From Silicimonas algicola (GTDB taxonomy: Bacteria > Pseudomonadota > Alphaproteobacteria > Rhodobacterales > Rhodobacteraceae), in the NCBI RefSeq assembly GCF_003148765.1, contig NZ_QGGV01000003.1, positions 430,171-494,170 of the forward strand: 64,000 nucleotides of DNA. Direction: 5' to 3'. A model generated the notes under the pieces. It had not been told where the DNA came from and made no database searches. It saw only the letters and a list, made by a program, of their open reading frames with translations. Both the position numbers and the translations under genes were made by a program. Below are positions 53,011-61,709 of this stretch, piece by piece. Each line of letters starts with the position of its first letter. Position 1 is the first letter of the stretch.

Positions 53011-53941
53011 CCGACCGAGTTTCGCCGCTCTCGTCAGGCGCGGCAAGCAGTGACGCGCCCGCCTTCTTCGGTTGCACGAGGACCGTGCCGAGAAGCATCA
53101 CCGCCATCGCCGCCCAGACCCAGGGCGAGAAGGTCTCGGACAGGATCGCCATTGCCCAGAGGACGCCGAAGCCCGTCACGAGATAGCTGACCTGCACCGC
53201 AAAGACCGCCCCCGCGCGGCCCACCATCCAGACGTAGCCGGTATAGACGGCGATGTTGATGACCGAGGAGAGGACAAGTGCCGCCTCCGGCGCGCCCCAG
53301 GGCGGGCGGGGGTCGATCCACTGGCCGGTGGCAAACGCCATCGGGACCACCAGAACGAGGCTGAGAAGTACGGCGCCGTGCAGAACGCCCACGGGCGTCA
53401 GCCCCGCCGTGCCCCACTTCGCGACGATGTTGCCTTCCAGCGCATAGAAGAAGGGCGCGACGAGCGCGAGCGGGACAAAAACGATCATCGCGCGGTCGGG
53501 CAGGCTCGCCTCGGGGCCGACGATCATCAGGACCCCGGCGAGACCGAGGAGGAGGCCTGCGGCTCGGACCGGCGAGTATCGTTCGGTCCTCAGCGCAAGA
53601 GCGAGCGGGAAAGCGAAGATCGGTACCAGTGACAGAAGGATCGACACGAGGCCGGACGGCAGGTGGCGCACGGCCTCGAAGCTGAAGGCATTGGGGATCA
53701 CCGTTCCGGTCAGCGCAACGGCGGCGTAGACAAGAAGTGCTGCGCGGTCCGTTCGCAGCCGCGCGCCCAGAGCCGCCTGCACGGCGGTCAGAAGCGTCGC
53801 CGCGATGACAAGCTGCCAGACCATGAGGCCAAGCGTGCCGTGTCCGCCGCCGACCGCGATCTTCGACAGGGGCTGCGACAGACCCCATCCCGCCCCCATC
53901 AGCGCAAGGGCCGCATAGAGGCCCGCTGTCCGTCCTGTCAC
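53003..53941 (-). CDS. EamA/DMT family transporter
   Basis: Drug/metabolite transporter family permease of 312 residues with about ten membrane segments in two EamA halves. The first half includes GWGLSQPLSKIAVGGG and the second TGYVWMVGRAGAVFAVQVSYLVTGF. The substrate is unknown; such proteins often export amino acids or metabolites. The start is a GTG of VTGRTAGLYAAL; an ATG two bases away is out of frame. It is followed, with overlap, by the SLC13 gene. Confidence 0.85.
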   Translation of the reverse strand: MTGRTAGLYAALALMGAGWGLSQPLSKIAVGGGHGTLGLMVWQLVIAATLLTAVQAALGARLRTDRAALLVYAAVALTGTVIPNAFSFEAVRHLPSGLVSILLSLVPIFAFPLALALRTERYSPVRAAGLLLGLAGVLMIVGPEASLPDRAMIVFVPLALVAPFFYALEGNIVAKWGTAGLTPVGVLHGAVLLSLVLVVPMAFATGQWIDPRPPWGAPEAALVLSSVINIAVYTGYVWMVGRAGAVFAVQVSYLVTGFGVLWAMAILSETFSPWVWAAMAVMLLGTVLVQPKKAGASLLAAPDESGETRSDA

Positions 53942-54012
53942 ATGCCTGTCCCTTCGGCGCAGTCCGCCCGCCAGATGATCCATCCGGCGGGCGGTCCGCA
54001 AGGGTCGGCGTC

Positions 54013-54384
54013 TTAGGCGGGCACGGTGTTCCGCGCCACAGTCACAACGAAGATCAGCATGGACGCCATCGTCAGGATCGAGCCGAGCGCGGCGAAGGCC
54101 TCGCCCTGCTCCGAGATCGCAAGGGCGATGCCCGGCACCATCACGACGAGGCCCGCGAGGGCGACGAGATAGTGGATCTGGGCCAGTCGCGTCGCGGCAG
54201 CCCGCGGCACGGAGTGGTAGTAGAGCCCGAAGAGCCCCATGCTGGCCCAGCCCACGAGGTTGAGGTGCGCGTGCGCCGGCGCCATCGTGTGGTCCTGCGA
54301 GATCGACATGAGGATCCCCCAGGACATCCCCAGAACGACGGCAAACGCGCCGGTCAGGAAGAAGCGGTAAGCGACACCGTTCAT
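54013..54384 (-). CDS. Four-helix membrane protein resembling heme-copper oxidase subunit I
   Basis: Membrane protein of 123 residues with four predicted segments (about 8-28, 38-60, 70-92, 95-118). The second has DHTMAPAHAHLNLVGWASMG, with paired histidines like the heme-binding helix of CcoN or NorB, and GLYYHSVPRAAATRLAQIHY continues (YYHSVPRA). It is far too short for an oxidase subunit. Proteins of this type occur next to cytochrome genes in roseobacters, but the function is unknown. Its ATG overlaps the stop of a 22-codon frame (ATGA). Confidence 0.75.
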   Translation of the reverse strand: MNGVAYRFFLTGAFAVVLGMSWGILMSISQDHTMAPAHAHLNLVGWASMGLFGLYYHSVPRAAATRLAQIHYLVALAGLVVMVPGIALAISEQGEAFAALGSILTMASMLIFVVTVARNTVPA

Positions 54385-54449
54385 GCCCTGCCCTCCCCAC
54401 GAAGTTCAGAACCGCGCCCGAAGCGCGAGTCGATACTGTCTTTGGTCAT
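54381..54449 (-). CDS. Candidate 22-residue leader peptide
   Basis: A frame of 22 codons starts MTKDSIDSRFGRG after a GGGAAAA site and ends in TGA overlapping the ATG of the membrane protein below it. The product is basic and polar with no membrane segment. The overlap is the pattern of translational coupling seen for real operon neighbours here. I cannot show that it is translated. It lies inside the 209-base region between the YmdB-like gene and the membrane protein. Confidence 0.3.
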   Translation of the reverse strand: MTKDSIDSRFGRGSELRGEGRA

Positions 54450-54593
54450 TTTTCCCATCCCTCTCACGCGCACGCCGTCCTCGTTCCGAACAGCCGCCGA
54501 CTCATGCGGACGGATCCGACGGGAAGGTTCATGCAACTCGCAAGTGGGTTCTCAATATCACCGCCGATTTCACCTGTGAATCGGAATGATGGG

Positions 54594-55403
54594 TCAGGGC
54601 GACGGGCTGAGCCGTCCGCCCTCGCGCACCATTTCGGCCGAAGTGGCCTTGCCGGTGCGGTCGTCGGTCTGGACCAGGAGCCCCGAGAGCGTGGCCTCGC
54701 CCGAGGCGGGCTGAAAGCGGCCCTTGCCCATGCCGGTGACGAAGCGGCGGAGGGGCTCGTCCTTCTCCATCCCGATGACGGAATTATAGTCGCCGCACAT
54801 GCCGGCATCGGTCAGGTAGGCCGTGCCGCGCGGCAGGATCATCGCGTCAGCCGTGGGGACATGCGTGTGGGTGCCGACGACGACGCTCGCGCGCCCGTCG
54901 CAGAAGTGACCCACGGCCATCTTTTCGGAGGTCGCCTCGCAATGGATGTCCACGAGGCTCGCCTGCACCATCCCACCCAAGGGATGTTTCCGCAGGATGT
55001 CGTCGAGCGCCGAGAACGGATCGTCGAAGGGCCGCTTCATGAAGACCTGGCCCAGCACCTGCGCCACCAGGACCTTTCGCCCGCCCGGGGCGTCGAAGAC
55101 CCGCGCACCGACGCCAGGAGCCGCCTTCGAATAGTTGATCGGCCTGATGATGCGCGGTTCCTTCTCGATCCCGGCCAGCATCTCCTTCTGGTCGAAGGCG
55201 TGGTCGCCAAGCGTCAGGACATCCGCGCCCGAGGCCAGGAGTTCGGTTGCATGTTCGGGCGTCAGCCCCACGCCAGAGGTCGCGTTCTCGGCGTTGAGCA
55301 CCACGAAGTCGGCGCGGAGGCGCTGGCGGAGAGCAGGCAGACGGTCGCGGACGGCATTGCGGCCGGCCCGTCCCATCACGTCGCCGAGAAAGAGAAGTCG
55401 CAT
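54594..55403 (-). CDS. ymdB: TIGR00282-family metallophosphoesterase (YmdB-like)
   Basis: Dimetal phosphoesterase of 269 residues. Metal ligands are seen in FLGDVMGRAGR, VVLNAENATSG, LTLGDHAFDQKE, DIHCEAT, VVVGTHTHVPTAD. In Bacillus YmdB hydrolyses 2',3'-cyclic nucleotides and affects biofilm and sporulation; its role in alphaproteobacteria is less clear. It is often next to fthC, as here (45 bases). A weak hairpin follows at 54564-54584 with no T-run. Confidence 0.93.
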   Translation of the reverse strand: MRLLFLGDVMGRAGRNAVRDRLPALRQRLRADFVVLNAENATSGVGLTPEHATELLASGADVLTLGDHAFDQKEMLAGIEKEPRIIRPINYSKAAPGVGARVFDAPGGRKVLVAQVLGQVFMKRPFDDPFSALDDILRKHPLGGMVQASLVDIHCEATSEKMAVGHFCDGRASVVVGTHTHVPTADAMILPRGTAYLTDAGMCGDYNSVIGMEKDEPLRRFVTGMGKGRFQPASGEATLSGLLVQTDDRTGKATSAEMVREGGRLSPSP

Positions 55404-55448
55404 GGCCCCGCCCTACCCCCGCCTGCGCGGAGTGGCAAGCCGACGCTG

Positions 55449-56009
55449 TCAGGCGGGCCAGTGTGGCCCGGTTTCGGTCACTATGAGGTCGAGCGGCTCG
55501 TCGGTCGTCTCGACGGGAACCTCGGCCATCCGCTGTGCCTCGTAGGCCACGCCGATGGCCGTCACCGGGCCTCCCGCGGCCCTGAGGCCGGCGAGCGTCC
55601 GGTCGTAGAAGCCGCCGCCATAGCCCAGGCGGAACCCGCGTGCATCGAAGGCGGCCAACGGCACGATCAGGATCTCCGGCGTCAGCTCCTCGGTCGCCTG
55701 AGGGACGAAAGTGCCGAACTTCTCTTCGCGCAAGAGGTCGCCCGGACGCCAGCGGCGGAAGACGAGCGGCGCATTCTTTGCCACGACGACCGGAAGGCAG
55801 AGGTCGTGCGTCGCGGCGAGGTCGTTAAGGGCCGGGCGGACGTCGATCTCGGCCCGGATCGGCCAGAAGGCCGAGACGACGCGGCCCGGAGCGGCGCGGA
55901 CCGCCTCGATCAGCGCCCGGTTCGCCGGACCCGCAAGGGCGGGGTCGACGGCGGCCCGCGCGGCGATCGCCTCCTGTCGGGCAGCAGCCTTGCGCTCGGC
56001 CAGCGTCAC
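55449..56009 (-). CDS. fthC: 5-formyltetrahydrofolate cyclo-ligase
   Basis: Folate enzyme of 186 residues that uses ATP to turn 5-formyl-THF into methenyl-THF. It shows VSAFWPIRAEIDVRPAL, PEILIVPLAAFDARGFRLGYGGGFYDRTL (key parts LIVPLAAFD and GYGGGFYDRTL), and VETTDEPLDLIVTE. The start is GTG, overlapping the mgtE stop (GTGA). The other folate link in the window is TrmFO, which uses methylene-THF. Confidence 0.95.
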   Translation of the reverse strand: MTLAERKAAARQEAIAARAAVDPALAGPANRALIEAVRAAPGRVVSAFWPIRAEIDVRPALNDLAATHDLCLPVVVAKNAPLVFRRWRPGDLLREEKFGTFVPQATEELTPEILIVPLAAFDARGFRLGYGGGFYDRTLAGLRAAGGPVTAIGVAYEAQRMAEVPVETTDEPLDLIVTETGPHWPA

Positions 56010-57409
56010 AGAAGGACCAGCGAGGCGAGGCCCAGGAAGGCGAAGAAACCCACCACGTCCGTCACCGTCGTGACGAAGGTGCCCGAAGCGAGGGCCGGGT
56101 CGATGCCGAAGCGTTCGAGCGTCAGGGGAACGAGCACACCCGACAGGCCCGCGACCAGTAGGTTCACCACCATCGCCACAGCGATCACCACGCCGATCAG
56201 CGGCTCGCCGAACCAGATGGAGCCCACGAAAGCCATGACGACGGCGAAGAGGCAGCCGTTCAGCAGCCCCGCCATCGCCTCGCGCCGGACGACGCGCCAG
56301 GCGTTCGACCCCGTCAGGTCGCGGGTGGCCAGCGCGCGCACCGCGACCGTCATCGACTGGGTGCCCGCGTTCCCGCCCATGCTGGCCACGATTGGCATGA
56401 GGACCGCCAGCGCCACCACCGCCGAGAGCACGTCCTCGAAAAGCGAGATCACGACCGAGGCGAGAATAGCCGTCAGAAGGTTCACGCCAAGCCAGGGAAA
56501 GCGCCGCCGCACGATCTCGAAGGTCGAATTCGACAGGCTCTCGTCGCCCACACCGGCGAGACGAAAGACGTCCTCTTCGTGCTCCTCGTCGAGGACGGCC
56601 ATGGCGTCGTCGATGGTGATGACACCCACGAGCCGCCCGTCGGCGTCGGTCACGGGCGCCGAGATCAGGTGGTACTGGTTGAAGGCATAGGCCACGTCGC
56701 CCTCGTATTCGTCGACCTCGAACTTGCGGAAACTCTCCTCGGTGATCGAGGCGAGCGGCGTGGTGCGCGGCGACGACATGATCCGGCCGAGCGTGACATA
56801 GGACACGGGCCGGTGGCGCGGGTCGACGAGGATGACGTGGTAGAACTGCTCGGGCAGGTCGTCCTGGCCGCGAAGATGGTCGATGGTATCGCCGACGGTC
56901 CAGTGCTCGGGCGCGATGACCACCTCGCGCTGCATCAGGCGTCCGGCGGAGTATTCGGGATAGGACAGCGCCTGCTCGACCGCGATCCGGTCGACCATGT
57001 CCAGTGCGTCGAGAACGGCCTCCTGCCGGTCTTCGTCGAGGTCCTCGATGATGTCGACGACATCGTCCGATTCGAGCTCGCGCATCGCGTCGGCGAGCTG
57101 TTCCGAGGTCAGCGTCTCGATGACCTCTTCCCGGATGTCCTCGTTGATCTCGGACAGCACCTCGCCGTCGATCAGACTCCCCGCGAGTAGTACCAGCTGA
57201 CGCCGTTCGTCGGGCTCGACCTGTTCGAGAAGGTCGGCGATGTCGGCGGCGTGCATCGGCTCGAAGAGCGCGGTCAGTCTGGCCTTGTCGCCCTCCGCCA
57301 CAGCCTCGAGGACCTGCGCGACTGCCCTGTTGTCCAGGGCGTAATCCTCGTCGACCGACCGATCCTCTTCCGCGACGGGAGTCTCCTCAGTCTCGGGCGC
57401 GTCGGTCAT
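56006..57409 (-). CDS. mgtE: Magnesium transporter MgtE
   Basis: Magnesium channel of 467 residues. N-terminal acidic superhelix (MgtE_N, about 30-150), two CBS domains (about 150-275, for example MSSPRTTPLASI and LVGVITIDDAM) and a five-segment membrane part (about 290-465) with MGGNAGTQSMTVAVRALATRDL, which holds the family signature. The cytoplasmic part closes the gate when Mg is plentiful. It is divergent from guaD with 82 bases between. Confidence 0.95.
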   Translation of the reverse strand: MTDAPETEETPVAEEDRSVDEDYALDNRAVAQVLEAVAEGDKARLTALFEPMHAADIADLLEQVEPDERRQLVLLAGSLIDGEVLSEINEDIREEVIETLTSEQLADAMRELESDDVVDIIEDLDEDRQEAVLDALDMVDRIAVEQALSYPEYSAGRLMQREVVIAPEHWTVGDTIDHLRGQDDLPEQFYHVILVDPRHRPVSYVTLGRIMSSPRTTPLASITEESFRKFEVDEYEGDVAYAFNQYHLISAPVTDADGRLVGVITIDDAMAVLDEEHEEDVFRLAGVGDESLSNSTFEIVRRRFPWLGVNLLTAILASVVISLFEDVLSAVVALAVLMPIVASMGGNAGTQSMTVAVRALATRDLTGSNAWRVVRREAMAGLLNGCLFAVVMAFVGSIWFGEPLIGVVIAVAMVVNLLVAGLSGVLVPLTLERFGIDPALASGTFVTTVTDVVGFFAFLGLASLVLL

Positions 57410-57491
57410 GGGCGGGCTCCTCTTCTGGCGCGCAACCTAGACAATCCCCCGGGATGGACAACCGAAAGATATCCTCGATACCTTCCGATCC

Positions 57492-58802
57492 ATGACCAGC
57501 ACTCCTGAACTCCTGATCGGCCAGACGCTCGACTTCCCGGCCGATCCCTTCGAGGCGGGATGGGACGTGGTGCGCCATGACGCGCGGGGCGCGATCCTGA
57601 TCGAGAACGGACGTATCGCGGCCACCGGCACCGCCGACGACCTGCGCCGTTCACATCCGACAGCGCGCATCACCGACTACGGCGACGCCCTCATCCTGCC
57701 CGGCTTCATCGACGCCCACGTTCACTATCCGCAGACCGGCATCATCGCCTCATGGGGCAAGCGGCTGATCGACTGGCTGAACGACTACACGTTTCCCGAG
57801 GAGCTTCGCTTTTCGGACCCCGGCTACGCGCGACAGGCGGCGAAGCTCTTCTTCGACCTCTCGCTCGCTCACGGAACCACGACGGTTTCGAGCTTCTGCA
57901 CCGTCCATCCCGCAAGCGTCGACGCCTTCTTCGCCGAGGCGCAGGCTCGCGGCCTCTGCGCGGTCGGCGGCAAGACCTGCATGGACCGGAACGCGCCCGA
58001 CGGGCTGACCGACACCGCGCAGTCGGCCTACGACGACTCAAAGATCCTGCTGGAGCGCTGGCATGGCCAGGACCGCCTCCGCTACGCCGTCACGCCACGC
58101 TTCTCGCCCACGTCGACGCGCGAGCAGCTTCAGGCGCTGGGCGCGCTCTGGGCCGAACACCCGGACTGCCCGATGCAGACGCATCTGTCCGAGCAGACCG
58201 ACGAGGTCGCCTGGGTCCGCGACCTCTTCCCCGAAGCCCGCGACTACCTCGACACCTACGAGGCGGCGGGTCTCCTTGGTCCCGGCGCGATGTTCGGCCA
58301 TGCGATCCACCTGACCGAGCGCGAACGTGCGCGGCTGAAGGAGGCGGGCGCGGCGCTGATCCACTGCCCGACGTCGAACACCTTCATCGGTTCGGGCCTC
58401 TTCGACCTCGCCGGGCTGAAGTCCGGGGGGCAGACCGTGGGCCTTGCCACCGACACCGGTGGCGGTTCCTCCTTCTCGATGCTGCGAACGATGGCGGCGG
58501 CCTATGAGATCGGCCAGCTTCGCAGCCGCCCTCCCCACCCCGCCGAACTGCTGTGGCTCGCCACCGAAGGCTCGGCTCGCGCGCTGCGGCTCGATGATCG
58601 CATCGGACGCCTCGCGCCCGGATGCGACGCCGACCTCGTCGTTCTCGACCTCGCCTCGACGCCCGTGATCGCGCAACGCGCCGCTCGCGCCGAGACGATC
58701 TGGGTGGCGGTCTTCCCGACGATCATGATGGGGGACGACCGCGCCATCCGCGAGGTCCGCATCCTTGGCCGGCCGGTCGATCGCGTATTTGAAGCAAGAT
58801 GA
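57492..58802 (+). CDS. guaD: Guanine deaminase
   Basis: Amidohydrolase of 436 residues turning guanine into xanthine. Zinc ligands: the HxH in FIDAHVHYPQTG, His in QTHLSEQTDE, His in GHAIHLTERE, and Asp in ATDTGGGSSFSML. GKRLIDWLNDYTFPEE is the guanine deaminase-specific segment (DWLNDYTFPEE). It fits the family length of about 430. It faces an 8-oxoguanine deaminase-like gene, suggesting a purine catabolic or salvage pair. Confidence 0.93.
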   Translation: MTSTPELLIGQTLDFPADPFEAGWDVVRHDARGAILIENGRIAATGTADDLRRSHPTARITDYGDALILPGFIDAHVHYPQTGIIASWGKRLIDWLNDYTFPEELRFSDPGYARQAAKLFFDLSLAHGTTTVSSFCTVHPASVDAFFAEAQARGLCAVGGKTCMDRNAPDGLTDTAQSAYDDSKILLERWHGQDRLRYAVTPRFSPTSTREQLQALGALWAEHPDCPMQTHLSEQTDEVAWVRDLFPEARDYLDTYEAAGLLGPGAMFGHAIHLTERERARLKEAGAALIHCPTSNTFIGSGLFDLAGLKSGGQTVGLATDTGGGSSFSMLRTMAAAYEIGQLRSRPPHPAELLWLATEGSARALRLDDRIGRLAPGCDADLVVLDLASTPVIAQRAARAETIWVAVFPTIMMGDDRAIREVRILGRPVDRVFEAR

Positions 58803-58885
58803 AGCGGTTGCCGTTCATCTTCTTCCAATACGCATTTGCCGACAGTGACGCCGTAACCCGCGATCGGAAGGCGTGCAAACAACCC

Positions 58886-60211
58886 TTAGCCTGCGAGCCG
58901 GGCGACGGCGCGGCGTGCCGCCGCAAGAGGCGCGGCCATGTCCACCGTGGCGATCCTGCCGTCCGAAACCACACGGCGACCTTCGACGAACAGGTCACGA
59001 ACCGACGATGGGCCTGCGAGAAGAAGGGCCGCGCTGTCCCAGGACCCCGCGCTTTCGATCCCCGAGACATCCCAGCCCGCGATATCGGCCCGCATCCCGA
59101 CCCGGATCCGCCCGATATCGTCTCGACCCAGAGCGGCCGCCCCGCCGACCGTCGCGATGTGCAGCGCGTCGCGCGCGCTCATGGCGTCCGCGCCGTGCGC
59201 GACCCGCTGGAGAAGCATGGCCTGCCGCGCCTCGGCCAGAAGGTTCGCTCGATCGTTCGACGCCGATCCGTCGACACCGAGGCCGACGGTCACGCCCGCA
59301 TCCCGCATGGCTCGCACCGGTGCGATCCCCGATCCGAGCCGGCAGTTCGAGCACGGGCAATGGGCAACCGCGGTGCGTGTTCTGGCAAAGAGATCAATCT
59401 CCTGCGCGTCGAGCTTCACGCAGTGCGCATGCCAGACGTCGGGTCCGGTCCAACCCAGGTCCTCGGCATACTGGCCCGGCCGGCAGCCGAAGGTCGTCAG
59501 CGAATAGCGCACGTCCTCGTCGTTCTCGGCCAGATGCGTGTGCAGCCTGACGCCCTTTTCGCGGGCAAGGATCGCCGCATCGCGCATCAGCTCGCGGCTG
59601 ACGGAGAAGGGCGAGCAGGGCGCCACGCCGACGCGGACCATGGCGCCGGGTGCCGGATCGTGGAAGGCGTCGATCACGCGCAGGCAGTCCTCGAGAATGG
59701 CGTCTTCCCTCTCGACCAGAGTGTCGGGCGGCAGGCCGCCGTCGCTTTCGCCGATCGACATGGCCCCGCGCGTCGGGTGAAAGCGAAGCCCGACCTCGGA
59801 CGCGGCGCCGATGGTATCGTCGAGCCTTGCTCCGTTCGGATAGAGGTAGAGGTGATCGGACGTCGTGGAACAGCCCGACAGGGCCAGTTCGGCCAGCCCG
59901 AGCGTCGCGGACAGCGCGAAATCCTCCGGCGTGAACCGGGACCAGATCGGGTAGAGCCGCTTCAGCCATCCGAAGAGAAGCGCATCCTGCGCGCCGGGCA
60001 CGGCGCGGGTCAGCGTCTGGTAAAGGTGGTGGTGCGTGTTCACGAGGCCTGGCGTCAGGACGCATCCGGCGCAGTCGAGCACCTCGGCCCCCGCCGCGTC
60101 GAGCCCTTGCCCCACGGCGGCGATGACCCCGCCCTCGATCCGGACGTCGGCGTTCCGAAGCTCGGCCCCGTCCATCGTCAAGACGTGGTCGGCGCGGCGG
60201 AGAACAGTCAC
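58886..60211 (-). CDS. 8-oxoguanine deaminase (amidohydrolase)
   Basis: Amidohydrolase of 441 residues in the TrzA/AtzA branch. Zinc ligands are the HxH of LVNTHHHLYQTLTRA, His of LHTHLAENDEDV, His of WHAHCVKLD, and Asp of VDGSASND. The segment SGCSTTSDHLYLYPNG matches the 8-oxoguanine deaminase group, which turns oxidised guanine into urate-type products; activity on s-triazines or isocytosine is an alternative. The GTG start overlaps the HisN stop (GTGA). Convergent with guaD, 84 bases between stops. Confidence 0.85.
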   Translation of the reverse strand: MTVLRRADHVLTMDGAELRNADVRIEGGVIAAVGQGLDAAGAEVLDCAGCVLTPGLVNTHHHLYQTLTRAVPGAQDALLFGWLKRLYPIWSRFTPEDFALSATLGLAELALSGCSTTSDHLYLYPNGARLDDTIGAASEVGLRFHPTRGAMSIGESDGGLPPDTLVEREDAILEDCLRVIDAFHDPAPGAMVRVGVAPCSPFSVSRELMRDAAILAREKGVRLHTHLAENDEDVRYSLTTFGCRPGQYAEDLGWTGPDVWHAHCVKLDAQEIDLFARTRTAVAHCPCSNCRLGSGIAPVRAMRDAGVTVGLGVDGSASNDRANLLAEARQAMLLQRVAHGADAMSARDALHIATVGGAAALGRDDIGRIRVGMRADIAGWDVSGIESAGSWDSAALLLAGPSSVRDLFVEGRRVVSDGRIATVDMAAPLAAARRAVARLAG

Positions 60212-61005
60212 ACCCAAGCAAGACGCTCCATGGCGGCGGCGTGGATTTCGGGCGTCGCGGCGGCGAGGATGCGGCCGCCTCCATCGGCGCGACCGCCGGT
60301 CCAGTCGGTCACGATCCCGCCTGCCGCCTCGATCACCGCGATCGGGGCCTGCACGTCATAGGGCTGCAGTCCGGCCTCGATCACGAGGTCGATCTGCCCC
60401 GCCGCGAGAAGCGCGTAGGCATAGCAGTCGCAGCCATAGCGCGTCAGCCGGACCTCGGAAGCGACGCGCCGGAATGCGGCGCCCTCCTCAGGGCTCCCGA
60501 CCTCCGGAAAGGTGGTGAAGAGCGTGGCCTCCGCAAGGGTCCGGGTGGGGCGCACGCCGAGCCGCGCTTCGCCCATCGGCCCCTCGACGCTGGCACGGCC
60601 AAGCCCGCCCCTGAACCGCTCCCCGATGTAGGGCTGGTCGATCAGGCCCAGAAGGGGGCCATCCGCATCCGCCACCGAGACGAGGACGCCCCAGGTCGGT
60701 GTTCCGCTGATGTAACCGCGCGTACCGTCGATGGGATCGAGAACCCAGGTCAAGCCGCTGGTCCCTGCTGTCGCGCCGTGCTCCTCGCCCAGGACGGCGT
60801 CGTCCGGCCTCGCCTCCGCCAGGATCGCGCGCATCGCGGCCTCGGCGCTTCGGTCCGCGACAGTGACGGGATCGAAGTCGGCGCGTTTGCTTTCAGCCGC
60901 TAGGCCACGGCTTCGAAAATGACGAAGGGTCTCTACGCGCGCGGCATCGGCCAGGCGGTCGGCGACAGCCCAGAGCCGTGACGCGTCGATGTCCGTTGAA
61001 GTCAC
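60208..61005 (-). CDS. hisN: Histidinol-phosphatase, inositol monophosphatase type
   Basis: IMPase-fold protein of 265 residues. Metal ligands in DPVTVADRSAEAAMR, LGEEHG and the hallmark WVLDPIDGTRGYISG, then YDVQAPIAVIEAAGGIVTDWTGG (YDVQAPIAVIEAAGG, the second half of the site). GTRGYI in place of GTxNF is typical of HisN in alphaproteobacteria. The chosen GTG has GGGGAG eight bases before it; another GTG lies 5 codons upstream. Its stop overlaps the deaminase start. Confidence 0.87.
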   Translation of the reverse strand: MTSTDIDASRLWAVADRLADAARVETLRHFRSRGLAAESKRADFDPVTVADRSAEAAMRAILAEARPDDAVLGEEHGATAGTSGLTWVLDPIDGTRGYISGTPTWGVLVSVADADGPLLGLIDQPYIGERFRGGLGRASVEGPMGEARLGVRPTRTLAEATLFTTFPEVGSPEEGAAFRRVASEVRLTRYGCDCYAYALLAAGQIDLVIEAGLQPYDVQAPIAVIEAAGGIVTDWTGGRADGGGRILAAATPEIHAAAMERLAWV

Positions 61006-61090
61006 CGGCTGGCTCCCCACCCTTCGCTGGAGACCGGCCTAGCAGAGCGCACGCGACCGTCAAGGATCCAGCGACGGATCCTCAGGTCGG

Positions 61091-61468
61091 CTAAGCGACG
61101 TCGGAGAGCACCCGGGCCAGTTCGAACAGGCGGCGGCGCTGCGTTTCCGGGATCGCGTAGTACGACCTCACGAGTTCCAGCGCCTCCTTGTCCTTCAGGA
61201 TGTCGACAGGCACGTCGGACTGATAGTCGGCCTCGGCGACGTTGTTCGCGTCCGAGAGGCCCTCGAAGAAGAAGCTCACCGGTACGGAAAGAGCGGCGGC
61301 GATGTCCCAGAGCCGGGAGGCAGAGACGCGGTTCATCCCGGTCTCGTACTTCTGGATCTGCTGGAACTTGATGCCGACCTTCTCGGCCAACTGCTGTTGG
61401 GTCATGCCCACCAGCCAGCGACGATGCCGTATCCGCTTGCCGACGTGGACATCAACTGGGTGCTTCAT
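61091..61468 (-). CDS. XRE-family helix-turn-helix regulator
   Basis: DNA-binding protein of 125 residues. The Cro/C1-type HTH spans about 10-65 (GKRIRHRRWLVGMTQQQLAEKVG, seen as MTQQQLAEKVGIKFQQIQKYE, and NRVSASRLWDIAAAL). The C-terminal half has an acidic part and an amphipathic helix ETQRRRLFELARVL. It resembles the stand-alone XRE regulators common in Rhodobacterales. GGGAGCC precedes the ATG. Divergent from the quinone oxidoreductase, with a palindrome-rich region between. Confidence 0.88.
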   Translation of the reverse strand: MKHPVDVHVGKRIRHRRWLVGMTQQQLAEKVGIKFQQIQKYETGMNRVSASRLWDIAAALSVPVSFFFEGLSDANNVAEADYQSDVPVDILKDKEALELVRSYYAIPETQRRRLFELARVLSDVA

Positions 61469-61709
61469 AGCGTGGCTCCCTCTGCAACCTTTACAGGTAT
61501 GCGTCTAATGCAGACAACTGAATAGCTGTCTTTTTGGTTAGGCCTTGTCTCGGGAACCGGCCGTCCGCCCAATTCCGACCTCGGAAAGATTATGACTCAA
61601 CCCTGCGAAGTATGCGTCGGACACTAATACAATCATGACGCATGACGCAACGTCTGGTGTGTTACGGATCACGTTTGTAAAATTTCGGCAACAGGTGTTA
61701 GGACGGGCC

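Noticed and set aside
54564-54584. Terminator after the YmdB-like gene
   Set aside because: The hairpin has a bulge, a two-base loop and no T-run, so I do not annotate it.
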